In this document: positions 1 through 4,922 of the stretch, piece by piece | Layout of the letters: each line of letters opens with the position of its first letter | Numbering within the stretch: the first letter of the stretch is position 1 | Origin: Deltaproteobacteria bacterium | Lineage (GTDB): Bacteria; Myxococcota_A; JAADFL01 | Direction of reading: 5' to 3' | DNA length: 6,912 nucleotides | Assembly (NCBI GenBank): GCA_013152945.1 | Contig: JAADFL010000059.1 | Span: 1-6,912, forward strand | Made by a program: the position numbers and the translations under genes | The notes under the pieces: generated by a model | Database searches by the model: none | Seen by the model: the letters and a program-made list of their open reading frames with translations, nothing else | Told to the model about the DNA's origin: nothing

Positions 1-64
1 TGGGACGTATAAATTGCGGGTATTGGCCGGGGTAAGATGCGAAGAGGCTCCTTGCAAAAGAGTT

Positions 65-96
65 GGGCCGGGATAGCTGATTAATAGTCCCAGCCC
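65..96 (+). other. imperfect GC-rich hairpin, possible transcript end
   Basis: GGGC (65-68) pairs with GCCC (93-96), and GGGA (70-73) pairs with TCCC (88-91), separated by one C/A mismatch and extended by a T-G wobble. The loop is about 12 nt. There is no T tract after it on the + strand, so it is not a textbook intrinsic terminator. It could end the transcript of a gene lying left of the window, or be incidental. Confidence 0.3.
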
Positions 97-254
97 TCAT
101 GAAATGAACACTGGATCTTGTACTTGCCAAAGGCCAGGGAGCGTACATTTCCTGTTTTTTATGGTTTCATATTGTGTTGTTTGCCATGCCTGGTGCTGAA
201 AACCTTTCATCCAAATCAACAATATAAACCCTTTGCAGGTTATTACATGCATGC

Positions 255-290
255 CATGCCTTAATTTGGCCCTTAAAAAAGCAAGGCATG
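255..290. repeat. 8-bp inverted repeat upstream of the hydrolase gene
   Basis: CATGCCTT at 255-262 is mirrored exactly by AAGGCATG at 283-290, with an AT-rich 20-nt spacer. It lies about 60-95 bp before the hydrolase start, so it could be an operator or an RNA hairpin in that gene's leader. A related CATGCC also occurs just upstream. The arms are short enough for this to be chance. Confidence 0.3.
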
Positions 291-336
291 AAAAATCAAC
301 TTGGGTGGGGAGCATGGTGTATGATACAGCTTGACT

Positions 337-342
337 GGGAGG
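337..342 (+). promoter_or_regulatory. ribosome binding site deciding the hydrolase start
   Basis: GGGAGG lies 6 nt before the ATG at 349. It abuts the in-frame ATG at 343 and lies inside the frame opened by the TTG at 331, so it argues against both of those as starts. Confidence 0.65.
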
Positions 343-348
343 ATGAGC

Positions 349-1038
349 ATGGAAGTGAAAGTAACCTGGCTTGGACATTCAGCCACATTGGTAGAGACAA
401 ACATGGTAAAAATTATCATCGATCCATTCCTTTCAGGCAATTCGTTGAGCCCGGTTGGCCCGGACGAAGTGGACGTTGACATGATCATCGTGACGCACGG
501 TCATGCCGATCATCTGGGTGACACCCTGGATATCGCTCGCCGTACAGGGGCCATGGTTTTGTCCAACTTCGAGATAGTGACCTATCTCCAGGGACAGGGC
601 CTGGAGAATTTGCATCCCTTGCACATCGGAGGCGGCAGGAATTTTGAATGGGGACGGGTAAAGCTAACCATCGCCCACCACGGATCGAGTTTGCCCGACG
701 GCACATACGGCGGAGCACCGGCAGGTGTGTTAATGGATCTGGGCGGAGTGCGTATATATCACGCAGGAGATACGAGTTTATTCTACGACATGAAGCTCAT
801 CGGTCACGGCGGTCTCGATTTGGCGCTGCTTCCAATCGGGGACAACTTTACCATGGGCCCTGACGACGCACTAGAGGCGGTGAAGTTATTAGCACCGGAC
901 ATGGTGATTCCCATACACTACAACACATTCGACATGATTCAGCAGGATCCAGCAGAATGGGCCATTGCGGTCAAGCAAGAAACAGGTGTGGAAGTAAGCC
1001 TGCTTGAGCCGGGAGAAAGCTTGGAACTTCTACAATAG
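349..1038 (+). CDS. UPF0173 family metal-dependent hydrolase (metallo-beta-lactamase fold, UlaG-like)
   Basis: A 229-residue cytoplasmic protein with no signal peptide. It opens with the family's beta-strand and WLGHS segment (residues 7-11). It then shows IDPFLSGN (24-31), the metal-binding motif HGHADH (50-55), AHHGSS (109-114), the metal-bridging Asp in YHAGDT (137-142), PIGDNFTMGP (162-171) and the final metal ligand in PIHYNTF (188-194). These are the hallmarks of the UPF0173/COG2220 branch related to UlaG, the L-ascorbate-6-phosphate lactonase. The length matches the usual 225-230 residues. All metal ligands are present, so a two-metal hydrolase is expected, but the substrate of UPF0173 proteins is generally not established and cannot be inferred from this context. 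The start at 349 is chosen from the GGGAGG site; ATG 343 and TTG 331 are alternatives. The gene stands alone and converges on tlyA. Confidence 0.93.
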   Translation: MEVKVTWLGHSATLVETNMVKIIIDPFLSGNSLSPVGPDEVDVDMIIVTHGHADHLGDTLDIARRTGAMVLSNFEIVTYLQGQGLENLHPLHIGGGRNFEWGRVKLTIAHHGSSLPDGTYGGAPAGVLMDLGGVRIYHAGDTSLFYDMKLIGHGGLDLALLPIGDNFTMGPDDALEAVKLLAPDMVIPIHYNTFDMIQQDPAEWAIAVKQETGVEVSLLEPGESLELLQ

Positions 1039-1276
1039 CCATAAAGCCGCCACGCCATTATCTTTCAGAGTGCTTACCAGAGTCGAGGTGGTTTAAAACT
1101 TGTTTTTTAATCCATTGAGGCAGGTGAAAGCCAAAGGCTATCGTTGTCACGAGAAACAAGGTGTGTAGGCATCTTTTTTCACAATGCTTGTAATATATTG
1201 AAATAATTTGCTATTCCTGCAGGGATGAGAATCAACGTGGGTAAGGACTGTGGGTAAGGACTGTGTATTAACATAT
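1039..1276. other. convergent intergenic gap between the hydrolase gene and tlyA
   Basis: These 238 bases separate two genes that are transcribed toward each other. I see no gene here. There is a small AGCC-AAA-GGCT hairpin at 1129-1139 and a T-rich stretch near 1101-1110, but neither makes a clear intrinsic terminator for either side. A 13-bp tandem duplication lies at 1237-1262. Confidence 0.6.
1237..1262. repeat. perfect 13-bp tandem duplication
   Basis: GTGGGTAAGGACT occurs at 1237-1249 and again at 1250-1262 without any difference, followed by GT as though a third copy begins. It lies 14 bp beyond the tlyA stop codon. It looks like a recent slippage duplication in non-coding DNA. Confidence 0.9.
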
Positions 1277-2065
1277 CTAGATGGCCAGCCATAGAAACAC
1301 CTCCCTGTTGCCCTTTGGTCCGGGCAAGTGGGAGTCTGCCCGGCCTTGTACTTGAAACCCGAGCTTGATCGCACTTTTTTCCACTCGTTCAACAGCTTCC
1401 ATTCGAAGATGATCTTCCCTTACAACTCCGCCTTTACCCACGAGTCCTCGATCCAATTCGAACTGTGGCTTGACCATTAAGAGGCAATCAGCATTTGCGG
1501 ACAGGCAATCCTTGAGCTTGGGAAGTAATAAGGTAAGAGAAATAAAAGACACGTCCATTACAGCAAGATCCGCTTTTTCATCCAGGAGGTCCGGTTCGAA
1601 GTGCCTGAAGTTGGTTCTCTCGAACAACACGACCCTTGGATTTTTCCGTACTGACATTGCGACCTGGCCGTAACCGACATCTATGCCAAAGACTTTTTTG
1701 GCACCACCTTTCAAAAGACAGTCAGTAAAGCCGCCGGTGGAAATCCCAACATCGATTGCCACCCTGCCTGCCGGAGACAATCCGAAGTCTTCAAGCGCTC
1801 CGGCCAGTTTGACGCCCCCCCTCGAGACATAAGGATGATCCGGCTCTTTAACGGTTATTTTTGTGCCTGGCAATACCAGGAATCCAGCCTTTGTAACCGG
1901 AATATTTTCGATCATCACCTTGCCTGCCATGATCATACCCCTCGCCCTTTGCCTTGTAGAAACAATGCCTTTTTCAACCAGCATGATGTCCAATCGTTTC
2001 TTTTTTAACTTGGGTGAGGGCATAATAATTGCTCGATTCAAAGGTGCTTCAAAGGCCTGCTGCAT
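1277..2065 (-). CDS. tlyA: TlyA family rRNA (cytidine-2'-O)-methyltransferase (S4 domain + FtsJ-like fold)
   Basis: Up to 262 residues, close to the usual 240-275 of TlyA. TlyA proteins 2'-O-methylate cytidine in rRNA using S-adenosylmethionine; the older name is hemolysin A. An N-terminal S4 RNA-binding domain covers about residues 23-85 (RLDIMLVEKGIVSTRQRA, then AGKVMIENIPVTKAG). It is followed by SRGGVKL (81-87) and a FtsJ-type SAM-binding loop IDVGISTGGFT (104-114). The K-D-K-E catalytic tetrad appears complete: K86, D171 (VMDVSF), K199 (VKPQFE) and E255 (NREVF). It is the last gene of the operon. The ATG at 2065 overlaps the end of dxs by 17 bp, which would allow translational coupling. 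An in-frame ATG at 2023 gives 248 residues and an N-terminus more typical of the family. Neither start has a strong Shine-Dalgarno sequence, so the start is uncertain. Confidence 0.95.
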   Translation of the reverse strand: MQQAFEAPLNRAIIMPSPKLKKKRLDIMLVEKGIVSTRQRARGMIMAGKVMIENIPVTKAGFLVLPGTKITVKEPDHPYVSRGGVKLAGALEDFGLSPAGRVAIDVGISTGGFTDCLLKGGAKKVFGIDVGYGQVAMSVRKNPRVVLFERTNFRHFEPDLLDEKADLAVMDVSFISLTLLLPKLKDCLSANADCLLMVKPQFELDRGLVGKGGVVREDHLRMEAVERVEKSAIKLGFQVQGRADSHLPGPKGNREVFLWLAI

Positions 2066-3956
2066 GGTCCGTGATTGATTGGCAGAGCTCTCTTCGAATC
2101 ACTTCGGTTATATGCTCCTTTGAAAGTCCACATTTTCTACGTAATGCTTCCGCCGGACCATGAGGAATGAATCGGTCCGGGATACCGATATTCTTTACAC
2201 GGTAAGGCATGGCATTATTATGGGCGAGCAGCTCGAGAACAGCGCTCCCCATGCCGCCCCTGGAAGCATTTTCTTCTATTGTAACCAGCAATGATGCAGG
2301 CTTTACAAGGTCGAGAATCATGTGTTCATCGAGTGGCTTGATGAAACGCAAGTCACCGATAGCAACGCCTATTCCTTCTTTTTCCAAATCCCTGGCAGCC
2401 GTGATTGCCTTATATAGGACAGGACCGGCACCGAGGATGACCACATCCATTCCAGGAGCGCCCAGTAATATCTCCCCTTTTCCAATCTCGATTTCTTTCG
2501 GGGCTCCATCGAGAGACACTCCCTCGCCTGCACCCCTTGGGTAGCGTAGGGCAAAAGGATGCCGGCAATTGATACCCGACAGTAGAAGATGCCTCAATTG
2601 GTTTTCATCCCTTGGTACGGCAATTACCAAGTTTGGAATGCTCCGCAGGTACGAGAGGTCGAATACTCCATGGTGGGTGGGACCGTCTTCTCCGACAAGG
2701 CCGGCCCTGTCCATGGCCAACACAACCGGAAGATCCTGCAGGCATACGTCGTGAATCACCTGGTCATATGCCCTTTGCATGAAAGTGGAATAAATCGCCA
2801 CCACCGGCTTGAAACCTTCTATTGCAAGTCCTGCTGCAAATACCAGCCCGTGTTGTTCTGCTATTCCAACGTCATGGAAACGCCCGGGAAAACGCTCGGC
2901 GAAATACTCCAGCCCGGTTCCACTAGGCATGGCCGCGGTAATCCCGATGATTTTATCATCCTTTTCAGCAAGTTCGACAATGGTTTTTCCAAAGACCCTG
3001 GTGTAAGAAGGCGGAACCTTCTTTTTTTTGTATGGTTTACCTGTCTTTTGGTCGAATGGCCCTACTCCGTGGAAATGGCAGGGATCCTTCTCTGAAGGGC
3101 CATAGCCCTTGCCCTTTTTTGTCCTGACATGGACCAAAACCGGCCGTTCCATATTCCTCGCATTGTCAAAGGCCTCGATAAGCCTGTCGATTCTGTGTCC
3201 GTCAATTGGACCGATATATTCGAACCCCAGCCCCTCGAAGAGCAAACCCGGTGTGAGTAACGCCTTCGACGATTCCAAGGCCCTATGTACAAGGTTTACC
3301 AAGGGTTCACCTACGTGTGGAAGGCTCCGGAGAAATGTTTTGGTTTCTTTCCTCCAATTGGTAACCATTAAGCTGGTGAGTTTCCTGGACAGCCACGAAC
3401 TTATAGAACCTACACTTTTCGAGATGGACATCTCGTTGTCATTCAGGACTACTATCAGGTTGCCTACCTTGTTGCCGGACTGGTTCAATCCTTCGAAGGC
3501 AAGGCCGGCAGTGAGACTTCCATCTCCAATGACGGCTACGACCTTGCCTTTTTCACCCTTCAACCTCATGGCTTCCGCTATACCTGCAGCCGCAGAGATC
3601 GATGTAGAAGAATGTCCGACATTGAAGCGGTCATGCTCGCTTTCCTCGGTCCTTGGAAAACCTGAAATTCCACCTGATTGTCTCAAAGTGTGGAACGAGT
3701 CGCGCCGCCCGGTGAGGATCTTGTGGGCATAGCTTTGGTGTCCGACGTCCCAGATCAGTCTGTCATTTGGTGAATCGAAGCACCTATGCAATGCTATGGT
3801 AAGTTCTACAACTCCCAGGCTTGGTGAAAGGTGGCCTCCGTTCCTGGATACCACTTCGATTATCATTTCCCTTATTTCGCCGGCCAGGGTGTCGAGTTCG
3901 GCCAGGGCCAATTTTTTCAGGTCAGATGGATTGTTTATGGCCGGGAGGATGGTCAT
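2049..3956 (-). CDS. dxs: 1-deoxy-D-xylulose-5-phosphate synthase
   Basis: This 635-residue, thiamine-diphosphate-dependent, cytoplasmic enzyme condenses pyruvate and glyceraldehyde 3-phosphate to DXP with loss of CO2. That is the first step of the MEP isoprenoid pathway and also feeds thiamine and pyridoxal synthesis. The full family architecture is present. GGHLSPSLG (40-48) and GHQSYAHK (72-79) carry active-site histidines. GDGSLTAG (144-151) and NDNEMSIS (172-179) form the TPP/Mg2+ site. GIAEQH (364-369) carries the catalytic Glu367. DRAGLVGEDGPTHHG (416-430) and RYPRG (471-475) belong to the pyrimidine-domain substrate site, and a transketolase C-terminal domain follows. The length is typical (about 620-640). 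The start is supported by an AGGAGG 9 nt upstream. The gene follows the response regulator after 16 bp and overlaps the longer form of tlyA, so co-transcription is very likely. Confidence 0.98.
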   Translation of the reverse strand: MTILPAINNPSDLKKLALAELDTLAGEIREMIIEVVSRNGGHLSPSLGVVELTIALHRCFDSPNDRLIWDVGHQSYAHKILTGRRDSFHTLRQSGGISGFPRTEESEHDRFNVGHSSTSISAAAGIAEAMRLKGEKGKVVAVIGDGSLTAGLAFEGLNQSGNKVGNLIVVLNDNEMSISKSVGSISSWLSRKLTSLMVTNWRKETKTFLRSLPHVGEPLVNLVHRALESSKALLTPGLLFEGLGFEYIGPIDGHRIDRLIEAFDNARNMERPVLVHVRTKKGKGYGPSEKDPCHFHGVGPFDQKTGKPYKKKKVPPSYTRVFGKTIVELAEKDDKIIGITAAMPSGTGLEYFAERFPGRFHDVGIAEQHGLVFAAGLAIEGFKPVVAIYSTFMQRAYDQVIHDVCLQDLPVVLAMDRAGLVGEDGPTHHGVFDLSYLRSIPNLVIAVPRDENQLRHLLLSGINCRHPFALRYPRGAGEGVSLDGAPKEIEIGKGEILLGAPGMDVVILGAGPVLYKAITAARDLEKEGIGVAIGDLRFIKPLDEHMILDLVKPASLLVTIEENASRGGMGSAVLELLAHNNAMPYRVKNIGIPDRFIPHGPAEALRRKCGLSKEHITEVIRRELCQSITDHAAGL

Positions 3957-3965
3957 GTTGAAAAA

Positions 3966-3971
3966 CCTCCT
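3966..3971 (-). promoter_or_regulatory. dxs ribosome binding site next to the response-regulator stop
   Basis: AGGAGG on the - strand sits 9 nt before the dxs ATG (3954-3956). It begins 1 nt after the stop codon of the upstream response regulator (3973-3975). Ribosomes finishing the regulator would reach this site directly, which favours linked expression of the two genes. Confidence 0.8.
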
Positions 3972-3972
3972 G

Positions 3973-4338
3973 CTAGCCCAAGATTTCCTTAATCTTGGAT
4001 ATGAGTCGATCCAATTCCAGGGGTTTTGTAAAATAGTCTATGGCGCCACAAGCCAGGCCTTCCTCTATATCTTCTTTCGATTTCTTCGCTGAAATGAATA
4101 TCACAGGGATATCTTTGTACTCCGTGTTTTTCTTGATCGACCTGCATAGCTCGAATCCATCAATCCAGGACATCAACACATCTAGGAGCACCAAATCGGG
4201 TCTGTCCACGTACAGCGTACTTAAGAGGCGCAGACCATTCGTAGCTGTTAGAATGTCATATCCTTCCAGTTCGAGAGCTGTCTTGAGCATCTCCCTGGTT
4301 TCCTTTTCATCGTCAACGATTACTATTTTCTTGGCCAT
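3973..4338 (-). CDS. stand-alone response-regulator receiver domain protein (CheY-like)
   Basis: This 121-residue protein consists of one receiver domain and no output domain. The acidic pair is D9-D10 (VIVDDE), the phospho-acceptor is D53 (LVLLDV), the switch Ser is S83 (FISAKK) and the conserved Lys is K105 (FTKP). A receiver of this size would be phosphorylated by a histidine kinase and act by protein-protein contact rather than DNA binding. No kinase gene is in the window. The nearly invariant proline four residues after the phospho-acceptor (MP in most receivers) is Ser57 here (LMSWIDG), which could alter the beta3-alpha3 loop. A GGGGG stretch at 4345-4349, 6 nt before the ATG, is a fair Shine-Dalgarno region. 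The gene lies 62 bp after xseB and 16 bp before dxs on the same strand, in the place ispA often holds. Its partner and target cannot be read from the sequence. Confidence 0.92.
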   Translation of the reverse strand: MAKKIVIVDDEKETREMLKTALELEGYDILTATNGLRLLSTLYVDRPDLVLLDVLMSWIDGFELCRSIKKNTEYKDIPVIFISAKKSKEDIEEGLACGAIDYFTKPLELDRLISKIKEILG

Positions 4339-4400
4339 TTCACACCCCCAATACCTGTGAGCAGTTAGTGGAAAGAATCCTCTTGCCGATATGCTCCAGG

Positions 4401-4628
4401 CTACCTTTTGTCCTCCATTCCTTTGGCCAGGATCTCCAATTTTTTCTCTGCTTCGTCGAGTTTTTGGTTGCCGAGTTTTACGAGTTTGATGCCTTTTTCA
4501 TATTCCAAGAGAGATTCATCAAGTGAAAGCTCACCTTGCTCCAACCTTTCCACTATGCCTTCCAATTCTTCCAGTAAATCTTCGAACCTCTTTTCTTCAG
4601 TTTTCTCTGTTTTTCCCGGTCCGGTCAT
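4401..4628 (-). CDS. xseB: exodeoxyribonuclease VII small subunit
   Basis: A 75-residue, highly charged, helical protein. XseB is the small subunit that binds XseA to form exonuclease VII, a cytoplasmic enzyme that cuts single-stranded DNA into short oligonucleotides and contributes to repair. The signature is clear: FEDLLEELEGIVERLEQGEL (residues 15-34), then SLDESLLEYEKGIKLVKLGN, then a Glu/Lys-rich coiled-coil end. The length fits the family (about 70-85). The frame is open upstream to an ATG at 4715, which would add a 29-residue hydrophobic stretch. I reject that start because the Shine-Dalgarno at 4632-4637 and the family's usual length both point to ATG 4626-4628. xseA is not in the window and the adjacent upstream gene is unrelated, so the two subunits are probably encoded apart, or xseA lies elsewhere. 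Confidence 0.95.
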   Translation of the reverse strand: MTGPGKTEKTEEKRFEDLLEELEGIVERLEQGELSLDESLLEYEKGIKLVKLGNQKLDEAEKKLEILAKGMEDKR

Positions 4629-4631
4629 ATG

Positions 4632-4637
4632 TCCTCC
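4632..4637 (-). promoter_or_regulatory. ribosome binding site deciding the xseB start
   Basis: GGAGGA on the - strand lies 3-4 nt before the ATG at 4626-4628. The spacing is a little short but the match is strong. It selects the 75-residue product over the longer 104-residue frame. Confidence 0.7.
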
Positions 4638-4829
4638 AAGGCCCCAAAATCTAGCACAGGAAAAAAAGATGGCAAATTTAAAAAACAATAGCAAGAATAA
4701 TAGAGCCGTCGCCAATAATATTTTCCAGATCCCGCCGGCTCTGCGAGCGGCTGGCCTGGTTGTCTCTCCCCGAAGTAACTGCAGGTATTACTTCACCATC
4801 GCGCCTCGCCTAGTCACTATGGCCAGGGC

Positions 4830-4835
4830 ATTATA
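4830..4835 (-). promoter_or_regulatory. candidate -10 box for the xseB-dxs-tlyA operon
   Basis: On the - strand, TATAAT reads exactly at 4835-4830, within an AT-rich stretch and about 200 bp before the xseB start. No convincing TTGACA lies 16-18 bp upstream, so this may be a weak, activated or extended promoter. The resulting leader of about 195 nt would contain a GC-rich imperfect hairpin near 4734-4756. I infer the promoter from position and the consensus -10 only. Confidence 0.4.
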
Positions 4836-4852
4836 AAAATATGGAGTAGTTG

Positions 4853-4878
4853 TAGATAGTCTTTTATCTAATCGATTA
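4853..4878. repeat. adjacent palindromes upstream of the candidate operon promoter
   Basis: TAGATA (4853-4858) is mirrored by TATCTA (4865-4870) around a 6-nt spacer. Sharing its last bases is a perfect 10-bp palindrome, TAATCGATTA (4869-4878). Together they lie about 20-45 bp upstream of the candidate -10, where an activator or repressor could bind. They also lie just past the end of the lipoprotein gene, so a role in its transcript end is possible, though no GC-rich stem with a T tract is present. Confidence 0.35.
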
Positions 4879-4922
4879 ATCTCAAAGCATGCATTTAATC
4901 AGGTCGGATGCCCAAACAGCAA

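Larger units (their letters stand above)
1..348. other. leader/intergenic region with no convincing gene
   Basis: I see no convincing gene in these 348 bases. Two short partial frames touch the left edge. One is on the + strand, from 2 to a TAG at 74-76. The other is on the - strand, from an ATG at 98-100, and runs open off the edge. They overlap each other, neither has a recognisable domain, and the - one has no Shine-Dalgarno sequence, so I call neither. The region holds an imperfect GC-rich hairpin (65-96), an 8-bp inverted repeat (255-290), and near its end the ribosome binding site of the downstream hydrolase. A TATAAA at 223-228 could be a -10 element for that gene, but no good -35 lies 16-18 bp upstream of it. 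Confidence 0.5.

Noticed and set aside
1-100. Partial genes at the left edge (+ frame ending at 76; - frame from ATG 98-100)
   Set aside because: Both are under 35 residues in view and overlap each other, neither has recognisable motifs, and the - one has no ribosome binding site. The window does not contain enough to decide.
3109-3732. A 207-residue + strand open frame inside dxs
   Set aside because: It is antisense to a complete dxs with all catalytic motifs, it has no family resemblance, and it is explained by the codon use of the real gene.
4629-4715. N-terminal hydrophobic extension of xseB from ATG 4715
   Set aside because: The strong GGAGGA before ATG 4628 and the usual XseB length argue against it. 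The hydrophobic run does not fit a cytoplasmic nuclease subunit.
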